The position numbers were made by a program, and so were the translations under genes. 64,000 bases of DNA from positions 10,583,501-10,647,500 of the forward strand of contig CM065392.1 in the NCBI GenBank assembly GCA_033060915.1, read 5' to 3'. A model generated the notes under the pieces. That model searched no databases. It worked only from the letters and a program-made list of their open reading frames with translations, and was not told the DNA's origin. Below, in pieces: positions 11,696 through 22,600 of this stretch; positions within the stretch are counted from its first letter, which is position 1, and each line of letters begins with the position of its first letter. Source of the DNA: Euryodendron excelsum (Eukaryota; Streptophyta; Magnoliopsida; Ericales; Pentaphylacaceae).

Positions 11696-12349
11696 CAATT
11701 TTTTTTGTGAAATTAGAAAAATAAAATATATTTCAGCTTCCCTTCTTATGTATGTATATATAATTAATTCAAATATAGAAAATATAGATATAGAGTTTTG
11801 TATCTCTCTCTCCTTCTCTATATCTCTCTGTTGGATGGGATTCTAACAAAATTTTTGGTAATTTGTGAAAAATAATTTGTTTATTAAATTAAAAGACAAG
11901 AAAAGATAAAAAAAAAATGGATTATCATACATCTCTCTCAGGTCGAAAGATGAATAAAGCCGTTTCCAACCAAAATGCTTGACATATACATGTATGTTTT
12001 ATATATAATTGTCTATGTTTTCCAAATTATTGGAACTCTATGATTGCTTGGATGTTTTACACGTAATTGTCAGTGGTTTCCCATTAGAATTCAATGATCA
12101 CTTGGATTTTAACTACGGTAGGGCCAGCCGCCAGGGGCGGCGGAACCAAGTTTTCTCCTCCTCAAGCAGATAACTATGCCGTAGTGAACAGATTATCCTA
12201 GGCAACAACTACCCTAATTAGCATTGAAATTTGCTATATATTGAACGCATCTTCATAACAAACACATCGTTTCTTAGGAGCAACCCATTTCCACTCTCAA
12301 GTTGTTCTCGATTTCCATTTTGAAGTTCTTTTCCCAATTGGATCAAAAC

Positions 12350-14902
12350 ATGGCAGAGCAAATTCTCTTCAACTTCACAGAGAAAATTTTGTGGAAGTTG
12401 GGTTCCTACGCCGTACAACAGATCGGATTGGCATGGGGTGTCAGAAGAGAGTTGATCAAGCTAGAGAATACAATGTCGACCATCAAAAATGTCCTTCTGG
12501 ATGCAGAGGAACAGCAGGTGAGCAGCCTTGCTGTAAAAGAATGGCTGCAAAGACTCAAACTTATAGTTTATGATGCTGATGACTTGTTGGATGAGTTTGC
12601 AATTGTGGCTTTGCAAAGGCGGGTGGAAACTCGAGGGAGCATGACAAGGAAGGTACGATACTTCTTTACACGGTCTAATCCACTTAAATTTCGTTTTGGA
12701 ATGGGTCGTAAAATAAAAGATATCGAGGAGAGGCTAGATGAGGTTGTCTTAGATATGAGAAATTTTGAATTTGCTGTGCGAGTTGTAGATAGGCCCGTTG
12801 AGATAACAAGGGAGGAAACCTTCTCCTTTGTGAGTAGTGAAGAGGTTCTTGGAAGAGAGTGCGACAAAGAAGCTATAATACAATTGCTAGTATCCTCCAT
12901 TTGTTACAAGCATGTTTCCATCATTCCTATAGTGGGAATGGGGGGTCTGGGGAAGACTACACTAGCACAGTTGGTGTTCAATGACGAAAGGGTTGCAAGT
13001 CATTTTGAAGGAAGGCTCTGGTGGGTTTGTGTCTCTGATCATGATAAGGATTTTGATATAAGAAGGGTCATAATAAGAATACTAAAAGCAGTTGGAGAGA
13101 ACGATTGCGACAACTTGGGACTTGAAGAGTTGCAAAGTTGCCTACGACGAAAATTAAGGGATAGGAAGTTTTTTCTTGTATTGGATGATCTATGGAGTGA
13201 GGATTGTGTAGAGTGGAGTAAATTGCGAGATTTGTTGCTAATGGGGGTTACAGGAAGTAGAATCGTCGTAACCACACGTAGTATAACAGTTGCATCAATT
13301 TTGGGCACGGTTGACCCTTATCAACTAAAAGGTCTATCAAATAATGATTGTTTATCTATACTAGTAAAATGGGCATTTAAGGAAGGAGAAGCAAGCAAGC
13401 ATCAGAACCTAATCAATATTGGGAGAGAAATAGTGAAAAAATGTGGAGGAGTACCTCTTGCAGCAAGGACCTTAGGAGGGATGTTGTTTCTAAAAACTGA
13501 TGAGCGTGATTGGTTGTTAGTGAGGGATAATGAAATGTGGGCTCTTGTACAAAAGAAGAATGATGTCTTACCAGTACTAAAGTTGAGTTATGATCAAATG
13601 CCATCATATCTAAAGCAATGTTTTGCCTACTGCGCGTTGTTTGAGAAGGATCAACTAATGCTCGAAGAGGACTTGATATACCGTTGGATGGCACAAGGGT
13701 TCATACAATCATCGGACCAGAATGGGGGACCCGAAGATATAGGTGAATGTTATATTGACGAGTTGGTCAGAAGGTCTTTCCTTGAAAATACAGACTGGGA
13801 AGGTGGATATAAGATGCATGATCTTGTCCATGACCTTGCAAAATTTGTAGCAGGTAGTGAGTGTTTGATTATAAACCGTCATAACAAAGTGATTCCTGAA
13901 AAGGTTCGGCATGTCTCATTCGATTCTAATTTATATGAGGAATTTCCGGAACTCTTACTTAAGAGAGAGAAATTGCGTACGATTCTTTTGCCAAGCAGTA
14001 GAGATGAGACCTTTATATCATCTGCTAAAACTCTAATCCCAAGTTTAAGATACTTGCGCGTGTTGGACTTCAACAATAGAGCCAATCATGTCTTGCCAAG
14101 TTCCATAGGAAATCTAAAGCACTTGAGATACCTCAGTCTTACTCACAGTTATGTCATGGAGAGACTCCCCGAATCTTTTGGCAGTGGGCTACTAAACTTG
14201 CAATATTTGGATCTCTACTGCTCAGGACTTCGTGAATTGCCTGAAAATTTTGGAAAACTAATTAACCTGCGTTTTTTGCGCATATCATCAAAGCTGACAT
14301 GCTTGCCCAAATCAATTGGTGGGTTGAATTCTCTCCAGAATTTGCGGCTCGTAGAGAATCCTGAGTTGATGTCTTTGGGTGAAGGGATACAACACCTCAC
14401 TGGCCTTCGAGATTTTTATATATCGGATTGTCCAAGGCTGGCTTCATTGCCGTTAAGCATGAGATATCTCACTGCCCTGGAGCGATTGGAAATTGACAAT
14501 TGCAGTGATCTTAAATTCTCAGAGGATGATGATTTACAAGGGCTGAGAAGCCTTAAATCACTTTCCCTTTTTAAACTCCCAGGGTTGGTGAGTTTGCCTA
14601 AGGGGCTTCAAGATGCTGCTGCCACACTAAATCTCCTAGCAATATGGGGATGTGAGAATTTGAATACAATATCAGAGTCCCTCCCAAAACTCACATCACT
14701 CCAAAGGCTTATGCTTATGAAGTGTCCTAATTTGTTGTCCCTACCAGAAGGGATGCAACATCTCACTGCGTTACGTTGGTTGGATATTACTTGCTGCCCC
14801 AGATTAAGCATAAGATGCAGAGAGAGAAGGGGAGATGATTGGCCCAAGATAGCCCATATCCCTGAAATCAAAATTGATTATAGAAAGATCAAAGTTACTT
14901 AA
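12350..14902 (+). CDS. CC-NBS-LRR disease resistance protein (RGA/CNL type), 850 aa, intronless
   Basis: Predicted intracellular immune receptor that senses pathogen effectors and signals through a nucleotide-switched NB-ARC domain. The first in-frame ATG (12350, context AACATGGC) gives MAEQILFNFTEKILWKLGSY; the frame is open a little upstream but only from non-ATG codons. Domains: N-terminal coiled coil about 1-140 with VYDADDLLDEF (73-83), the RGA-type counterpart of EDVID; NB-ARC about 165-500; LRR about 560-820. Visible motifs: P-loop GMGGLGKTT (196-204), kinase-2 FFLVLDDLW (274-282; the final W marks CNL), RNBS-B GSRIVVTTR (302-310), GLPL as CGGVPLA (365-371), RNBS-D CFAYCALF (424-431) and MHD as KMHDLVHDLA (488-497). 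About 10-12 irregular LRRs follow, ending WPKIAHIPEIKID, a common RGA C-terminus. No frameshift or stop and all ATPase motifs present, so probably functional. Effector specificity cannot be inferred. Confidence 0.96.
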   Translation: MAEQILFNFTEKILWKLGSYAVQQIGLAWGVRRELIKLENTMSTIKNVLLDAEEQQVSSLAVKEWLQRLKLIVYDADDLLDEFAIVALQRRVETRGSMTRKVRYFFTRSNPLKFRFGMGRKIKDIEERLDEVVLDMRNFEFAVRVVDRPVEITREETFSFVSSEEVLGRECDKEAIIQLLVSSICYKHVSIIPIVGMGGLGKTTLAQLVFNDERVASHFEGRLWWVCVSDHDKDFDIRRVIIRILKAVGENDCDNLGLEELQSCLRRKLRDRKFFLVLDDLWSEDCVEWSKLRDLLLMGVTGSRIVVTTRSITVASILGTVDPYQLKGLSNNDCLSILVKWAFKEGEASKHQNLINIGREIVKKCGGVPLAARTLGGMLFLKTDERDWLLVRDNEMWALVQKKNDVLPVLKLSYDQMPSYLKQCFAYCALFEKDQLMLEEDLIYRWMAQGFIQSSDQNGGPEDIGECYIDELVRRSFLENTDWEGGYKMHDLVHDLAKFVAGSECLIINRHNKVIPEKVRHVSFDSNLYEEFPELLLKREKLRTILLPSSRDETFISSAKTLIPSLRYLRVLDFNNRANHVLPSSIGNLKHLRYLSLTHSYVMERLPESFGSGLLNLQYLDLYCSGLRELPENFGKLINLRFLRISSKLTCLPKSIGGLNSLQNLRLVENPELMSLGEGIQHLTGLRDFYISDCPRLASLPLSMRYLTALERLEIDNCSDLKFSEDDDLQGLRSLKSLSLFKLPGLVSLPKGLQDAAATLNLLAIWGCENLNTISESLPKLTSLQRLMLMKCPNLLSLPEGMQHLTALRWLDITCCPRLSIRCRERRGDDWPKIAHIPEIKIDYRKIKVT

Positions 14903-15349
14903 AGCAATGGAGAGGGAATCTGCCATGTTTAATCAGAACTAGCTCTTCAGGTATTGCCATAACTATCCATGTCAACCTTCATTTTCCTTTTCTTGAATTG
15001 ATTTGCTTTATGGTGAATATTGCTCTATTATTTCAGAACAGTTCCTAACAAAATTTCACTTATCCTTTGTCCAATTTTCAAGAAAAGAAAATAAAAAGAA
15101 GATTTTGACCCCCATATTTCGTCGTTGTTTACTTTCCAAAAGGTAGCAAGAAAATTGAACTAGGCTCACCTGATTGGAACTTCTTAAGTTCCTGTGTTCC
15201 CACTTTCAAGTAATTAAAATCTAACATCTACACTTCTGTCTTCTTTTCCTACCCCAGATCTCAACAACCAAACGAAGCATTTGAATTTTAATTCTACTTG
15301 CTAAGTGTCTGTGTTGTCATTACAAGGTAGCTTCATTACAAGGTAGCTT
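14903..15349 (+). other. 3' flank of the CNL gene
   Basis: Likely 3' UTR and downstream sequence; a possible AATAAA-type signal (AAAATAAAAAGAAG) lies near 15085. No further coding sequence was seen. Confidence 0.3.
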
Positions 15350-15610
15350 TCTTCTTTCTATGTTGAAGTTGTAAATTATTTGAAAAAGTTCCAAATTAAA
15401 ATGTGAGTTAATACCAAGTTGTGCTTCCCTGCTAAACATAAAAGTTAGCATCATAAACCTTAAAAATCAACCAATATATATAGCAGGCAGATAAGAAAGA
15501 GGCTTTGTTTCTTAACTTTGGAAGTAAATGAGGAGCATCGTTTGTGGTGGAGTCTCATGTAAAGCAGATTGTAATGTTTGAAAAAATAGTTTGTTTTCTC
15601 TTTGGTTGTC
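15350..15610 (+). repeat. diverged direct repeat, copy 1
   Basis: Similar to 16275-16570. Aligned landmarks: AAGTTGTAAA, CCAAATTAAAATG, GGCTTTGTTTCTT, CTTTGGAAGTAA and TTTGTGGTGG...TGTAATGT...GAAAAAATAG. The copies lie about 920 bp apart in the same orientation. This may record an old local duplication of sequence 3' of the CNL gene. A T-rich and TTC-rich tract (15600-15715) follows. No ORF is conserved. Confidence 0.5.
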
Positions 15611-16274
15611 TTCTTATTCTCCTCCTCCTCTTCCATTTTTTTTTTTTGTTTTTTGCTGCTTTTGTTTTCATTTGCATCATCATCATCATCATCTTCTTTT
15701 TCTTCTTCTTCTTCTGGTGAGATGGTTGTTTCTTATATTGTCTATGTTACTTTCGATATGATTTTTACCCTTTGTGATAATAGCATTCCATTTGCTAAAG
15801 GGTTTAAATAGTAATTTGGTTGTTAGACAACTTAAACCTTGTAGAAAGGATCTTTCTTCCTTTTACTTTTTATTTTTAATTTTCACTTTTGGTAAGTCTG
15901 GGTCATTTGAGTCTCCTACCAGTGAACATCTAGTTACTACATGAATCTAACACTTGGCTGGTAAAAAAGAAAAATTGAAAATATAGATCTCTGGGTGCTA
16001 AAATTCTGGAGTTTGTTTGACCTTTGCATTATGTCTAGATCTTGAATTTGTGGAGGGAATAGCAAAAGAAACATACTTTATTTTTATTTTTTATTGGGTT
16101 AGAAAAATAAGAAGAAAATAAATAAGTATTTATCAAAAAAATTTTAATATCTTGTTTGGTTACCCATCAAAAATGCATATTTATGAGTAATTTTATTTCC
16201 TTTTCCGTTTTTCCTTTTTCTTGATAATCCAAGATCCAAACATAGAAGTGAAGAGAAGTTATCGAGAAAATATG

Positions 16275-16570
16275 ATATTTTATAAGTTGTAAAACTAATT
16301 GAATTTTTCTAAATTAAAGTGCAAATTAGCACCAAATTATGTTTTCATTGCAAAATATAAGAGTTATCGTCATCAGTGCTAAAGATGTTAATTTTTTTTT
16401 TTTTTTTATATTGTACAGGTAGAAGAAAGAGGTAAAAAATGGCCACCATGATTCTGGCTTTGTTTCTTGCCTTTGGAAGTAAGAGAGAATTATCCTTTCT
16501 CCTCGAATTGCACACAAAGCTCTTTGTAATGTATCAGAAAATAGCTAATTGCTCGTGTTGTTTTCTTTTT
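16275..16570 (+). repeat. diverged direct repeat, copy 2
   Basis: Second member of the pair starting at 15350, with TAAGTTGTAAAAC, CTAAATTAAAGTG, GGCTTTGTTTCTT and CCTTTGGAAGTAAG in the same order. It ends with TTTGTAATGTATCAGAAAATAG. The copies differ by substitutions and several indels, including a 17-T run here. Confidence 0.5.
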
Positions 16571-19380
16571 CTTGTTTTTTTTTTCGGCCTTTTCATCATT
16601 TTCTCCATTCCAAGTTTCCTATGTATACATGATGAGCCAGTTATTATAAATTTTTAATCTTAGAAACTGTTAGTTGTGCTGTTCCCATTTCAATCCTTCA
16701 TCTAATGTTTAGTGAGATATTTATTGTTTTCCAGGTGCAGCTTATTCTACTAACTTTTTTTTGGAGTAAGGTTGTACAAATAAAATTTTTATACAAAATG
16801 ATGTGATTATTTGTGATTATTTTATTTCAAATCAAGTCGCTTACATTTTAGCTCATAATTTAAAAAATGTTACTACTACATATTTCCAGTGAATTTTTCT
16901 ATATAAAATTTTTGTAAAAGTAGCATTTTTTTTCAATATAAAGTTTGTGTCATTTTGTGTTTTGTCGATGGATAATGTGCTAAATTGTGAGCATATGAAG
17001 TTTCATATTGGCATTGGTCATCCACTGGGACACAACTCAGACATCTCACCTCTCTTCACCTCGTACGGATGGTTCTTCAACAGCAGTTACTTTCAAACGT
17101 ATGGTTAAAATTTTGCGGACAATCACAAGGGGGCCAGTGGTTCTGTGGTAGGTACGTTAATTAGGCCTGCCTAGTCCTAGGCATATCATGTGACAATCGC
17201 TTTTCGGGCTCCTGCCTTTTTCGGGGTGGGCCTAAATGAGAAATGTTAGACCCAATTTTAACTCACGGCTCTAAGGGTAAGTTTGGACTCAGATTTTTGG
17301 GCAAGTTGACAGGCTCTAAGGGGTCTTGGACAATTTTTTTTAAATTATAGTTTCTAGGTTTAATTTTATTTTGTTAAATTAACAATAAATTTATAAATTA
17401 ATAATTAATAATCAATAATTATTAAACTAAAATAAAAAATTAGTCAACTTATAAAAATTTTTGGGGTGGGGGGCACCCACAGGGGGAGCGGGCTTGGCCA
17501 GGCTCAAGCTCAGTGGGCTTTGATGGGCTCGGGCCACCACAAGTCATGGGTTAAATTTACATCCTTATCATGAAATTTGATCCTTTCCCACTCCTCCTTG
17601 TGACTAATCATCATTAAGCAAAGCATAAAATTTATGTGTTTGATATCCACCTACCGGAGAGACAATAATCAATACAACATTGATCACATGTCATTTTTCC
17701 CTCTAGGTAAGGGTACATAAATAGTTAGCTAGTCTTCCAGCCAAAATCCTTTACCAAACACACCAATCCTTTCTCCTCCATTCCAATTTCATTCTTTATT
17801 TCCACCTACCTACCTTTCTAATATTCCCAACCTACAACCAACATATTTATCCTACCTCTCAACCTCTTTACTGAATTTTTTTTTTAAATTTTTAACAAGA
17901 GATTTGCAGATAACTCATGGTGTCTCACCAATTTGGACTAGCTGGTGTTTTCTTAAAGATGCTTTATGAGAGCAAAATATTAAAAAGTTCATAAAATTGA
18001 AACTAAAATTTTGATAAAAAAATAGTCTAATGTTTTTTTATACTCATTTTTTTTCCTTCTAAAATTTGACGAAATCTAAAAGTAATTCAAGTTCTGATTG
18101 AATATATCTCAGATTAACAAAAAATAAAAGAAAAAAGGCTAGCAGGATTTAGAAACCTGCAGTAGAATGGAAAAAAAACAATAATTTAATTGCTAATGAC
18201 TTGTTTGGTTGCACAAAATTCTAAAAATTATGTGACTATGACTTGACATGAGTATTTTGGCGGCTTCTTGATTGAAAGCAGTGCTATTTGTAATTCGTTA
18301 AGGACGTGGTCCTTATTTTTAAAGCAGGCATTTCTTGACTTTACATGAAGTTTGGCCTTTTCTTTTTTGAACCCCAAAAAAAGTGGGTTTTGTCTTTAAA
18401 TTTGTTAGTTGGCACGTGGGATAGCCTACTCTCTCATCGACAAAGTTTCCATAACTTTAACATTACAGTTTTGGCCTTGGCCAATTTGGACATCCACTAC
18501 TATCATAATCTGCATGTGATAAGGTATATTAGACATTTTGTTGATTTTGGAATTTCGAATTTATCAAAAAAAGAACAAAATGAAACATGATTTTTTTTTC
18601 TTATATTTTTTTTCCCATCACTAAATCCTTGATCCAAATATAACGTTATATAACAACAAAAAAAAAAAAAAAAAGAACAAGGAAGAGGAAAAGGAAAAAT
18701 AATAGGTTGGGACTAGTATCTTATGCTTGGTTTTGTATCAACCCCTTCCTTCTAATCAATTAAACATATTGATATATATTTATATAGCACTATTTGTAAT
18801 TATTTCTTGTATATATGAAAATAAAAAACATGCGCATACATAATACACCCATACACTATATTGACGTATATAACTCCATAATGTAAATTATAAATCCACA
18901 ACATGCACTGAAAATTCACAATAAAAATAGTGTTAAGTTAGAAGATGGAATTCTACTAATTCATGTGACTGTCGTAGGGCTTATATTTTTCTCTTTTCTT
19001 AAAATCTCACGTGGGTCAATTTTTCCAACTAGTTATTTTATAAATTTTAATAGCTTTTTCAATTGAAATTTATTTATTTTCTTTTATTGAGCTTTTAGTT
19101 TAGGTATTTAACTTTTTTTTTTTATAACCAAAACCACAACTAGAAACTAGTAAAAATTTATAAAAAAAAAAAAAAACTAGCTAAAAAAAAGTTGGTAAAA
19201 AGATTTGATTGAAACGAATTTTAAGACTGGGATAATGCATTTTCTCATGAAACAAAATCAAAATGGCATATCTTGCCAGTTATTACAAAAATTTTAAACT
19301 CTTATGGGTATATGTCCAGTTATTTTTTATTTTTTATTTGGAACCAACGAAATTACATATAAAAAACCCAAAGATAAAGA
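16571..19380. other. intergenic AT-rich DNA upstream of pyruvate kinase
   Basis: No supported gene. A locally GC-rich patch at 17460-17550 (GGGGTGGGGGGCACCCAC and similar) and a related GGGCTCC-rich patch near 17200 flank an AT-rich core. They may be the ends of an unidentified TE. Several A and T runs occur around 18660 and 19160. Confidence 0.4.
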
Positions 19381-19439
19381 AATTAGAGAAGGAGGGGCTC
19401 TTTGGTAATTTCAACCTTGTCCGCTCCACCTACCGCGCG

Positions 19440-19558
19440 GCCGCTTCTTTCGCATATATTGCATGCTTCTTTCTCTCTCTCACTCGCGCTCTCACTCTCT
19501 TATTTACCCGCCAAAATACTGTACCAAGCAACCCCCTCACTCTCGCCCTTTACCTATA
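19440..19558 (+). promoter_or_regulatory. probable pyruvate kinase core promoter and CT-rich leader
   Basis: Directly upstream of the predicted start codon are a GC-rich patch (CCGCGCGGCCGC), a CATATATTGC sequence that could act as a TATA element near 19455, and a CT-rich stretch (CTTTCTCTCTCTCACTCGCGC) typical of plant leaders. The transcription start is not determined. Confidence 0.4.
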
Positions 19559-19627
19559 ATGCAAGGAGGTCAAATGGTGGTTGAAGGCCCACTCCGGCTA
19601 GCCTCCGTTCTTACTCCCTCCAAACCC
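19559..19627 (+). CDS. pyruvate kinase exon 1
   Basis: Codons 1-23, from ATG to CCC|gtaagc, phase 0. The ATG lies at the end of a CT-rich leader. The N-terminus lacks a plastid-type transit peptide. Confidence 0.88.
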
Positions 19628-22600
19628 GTAAGCTCTCTGTCTCTACCAAATCTTGACAATTTGCAAGGCATTCTTAATATATTCTTTCGGAATCTGAGAC
19701 TTCGCCGTTAAAAATATAGAATTTCACTTACCAATGTGTTTGGTTGCCGAGAAGATTGAGTAAGTGAGAGGAAACACAAGATTTCAAACCCCCTGTTTCA
19801 TCGTCTCAACAAATAATTGAATTGGGCTAACTGTATTGGAAGTTTTGTCTTGTTCTTATGATTTCCAATTCCAAATAATAAAATAAATTAAATCTGCGGT
19901 TTAGTTTTCTTTTCTTTACTAACAATCGATGCAGCATTGAAGGGATAAAACTCTAAATTAAAAAGCCAGTTCATAGTTGAAGCAGCTGATTGACACTTCA
20001 TTAAGCTATTGCGATAGATGGAGAGACTAGCAAGCAAACATAGTGGTTAAAATCCTGGAGGGCACCAAACATGCCCTAAATATTGTATAGAAAGGTCCAT
20101 CCAATTTCCAATTATTTCATTTGATGAATTACAATTAAAGGCTGATGAGCCGAAACTCAACCTGATTTGCATAACCCTTTGGGGCTGTTTGGGAAACTCA
20201 AAACGCAGTCAGTTCTGGGGTGAGGTTGAGTAAGTTTTTTAGTTGTGCTTGCTGAAAGTTTGAAGTCGAATGACCTGTTTGGCAGGCCATTTTTATTAGA
20301 AATTTAGAACATCAATATGTGAACAGGATGCCCTTTGAACCAGTTGTTATGCACCAGAATTAAATAGTGAGAAACATATTGGTCTGGCCTTGTCAACTTC
20401 AACAAATTTTCCAAACAACTCCAACGGAGGGCTCGAGTGAAATTTCAGGTGCCAATACCTATGTGGTTTACTGGACTCCAGCTGGCTCCTATAGTACCTC
20501 GGTTGTTAAGGTTTTGAGTTCGACTCCCCTGGAGTGAATTTGTGGTGTATGTCTGGTAGTTGGGTTTGTTGTAAGGTGGTGAGTGTTAGACTTTCTGGGA
20601 GAGATGAGTGTCTGGTTTGGTATGTTTCTGATGATGTAATTATTTCCTATCAACCCAAAAAAACAACGAAATTTCAGCCACAACTCTCATGAGTCATCAG
20701 GTCGACATCCAATGTAAACAAACAAAAATTGAGTAGACAGATTATAAAACCAGTACCAAACAGTAAACTAATCAATGAATAATAAACAAAATTCGCTGTA
20801 ATTAATTGACATTTCCATTTTTTTTTTATTTTTTATCATAGCTATCATTAAACACAACCCAGGTTCTGAGCAAAATTAATAAAAAATTAACAAGGGCTAT
20901 CAGTCTGCACCCAATTAAATTTCAGTTTCTTCATAATTCTCATTAGACTGTAAAAAACACAACTCAGGTTTTGAGCAACATCGATAAATGATAATAAGAG
21001 CTGTCAGTCCGTATCCAACATTCATTTCTTGCTTTAATTCTTCAACAATCCTATTTGGGTTTGAGATGTTTTAGCAATAATTATCCTCCCACTAGACTTT
21101 TTGTTAATATTGTTCTTGGAAACATACAGAGTTTTCTTCCATCACTGACCAAAATAGTTGGAACCCTTGGACCAAATTCACGGTCAGTTGAAGTAATCGA
21201 GGCATGTCTAGAGGCAGGAATGTCAGGTAATTCATCAGTGGTTCTGAGTATACATTCTTACATTTCAAGAAGCATTATGATCTGCTATATTCAATTTTTA
21301 TTTTCTTTGTTTTGCCAGTCGCACGTTTCGATTTTTCTTGGTTAGATGAGAACTACCACCAGGAAACTCTGGAAAATTTGAGGATAGCTGTGAAAAATGT
21401 GAAGAGGCTATGCGCTGTAAGTATTAAGTTGTGGCATTTTGCACTTATTAAGCAAAAACTGCCATACTGATAGTGATATGACATTGGTCTACACCTCTAT
21501 CTAGTACTCACCTTTATAAAATAAGTGGAAGTTTATACAATGGTGAAAGTTTGGTGTGTCCTTGTTCCTTTTGCTATTAATAGGTGACATATGGTATATC
21601 CTTCTCATGATTGAAATTTTCATTTATTCAGTGACCTCTTAGCTGGGAAAACATTGCAAAAATAATTATTCTGTTAATGGTCCACAACTTTCAAACAGAT
21701 TTTTATGCTGTCATAGTCAAAGTTATGCCATTTTTACTTTGTAAATGCAGAGTATAATCCAGCCATCCATGAAGGAATTATTATACGTACATGGTTGTGG
21801 ACATTTTCTTAGGATTCTTATCATATGAAAATCTTGACTAGGAAATTTCTGTCATTTACTTTGTCCTTTTGGACATTTTGCGAACTGTAATTTCTATCTC
21901 AAAAGCTTGTCTATTATGCTGCTTTGACAGTCTTCCTTCTTGACTTCAATCTGAATTTAAATTTTCACCTTTCACTGTGATATTTCCCATCTAATGAACT
22001 CATACATTCTGTAATTTGTTTGAAACTTCTGGCATTACATGTGACCCAAGATTACCTTGTGGTTTCTTGAGCTGCATGACATTTGAAATGGGATTATTAC
22101 TTGAATGCTTACCAGGGAAATTTACTCAAGTGGATGCGGCTTTGAAAATTATCTTTAAGATTATTTCATGATTATGTTCTTTTTTATTTATTTATTTTTA
22201 TGCTGCAAATACAGCCCAAACATTCTTGTACTTTTTCATGGATTTTACTTTGTTTTAAGTTATAGGTGTTAAATCCTCTAACTTATTATACATTAAGAAA
22301 AATGTCTTTATCTCATTGAAAGATGTATATAATATACGTTTGATGGAATTCCATGTTTACAAGACTACTAGGTTTTGAGTGTAGTACAGGGCCCTGTAGT
22401 AGTGCTTTGTACTTAATATTCTCCCTTAGAGGTGATTAGCTCTGCATACTTAATTTTTGCTTCCACAAGCTAGTAGAAAATACATGAGAGCCATTTTCCC
22501 ATCCAAATTGGTGACTAGAAGCACGATTACTTCCAAACGCATGTTATGTTTACCCACTGCATGAAGAAGCTTGTCTTCCCAGTCTGAAGTTCCTATTTGG

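Noticed and set aside
12302..12349. Longer start for the CNL protein (16 extra residues)
   Set aside because: The frame is open but its upstream initiation codon is TTG; the first ATG at 12350 gives the usual MAE...-type N-terminus.
20490..20540. tRNA gene
   Set aside because: It has a B box but no cloverleaf, and it sits inside a SINE with an A-tail and target duplication.
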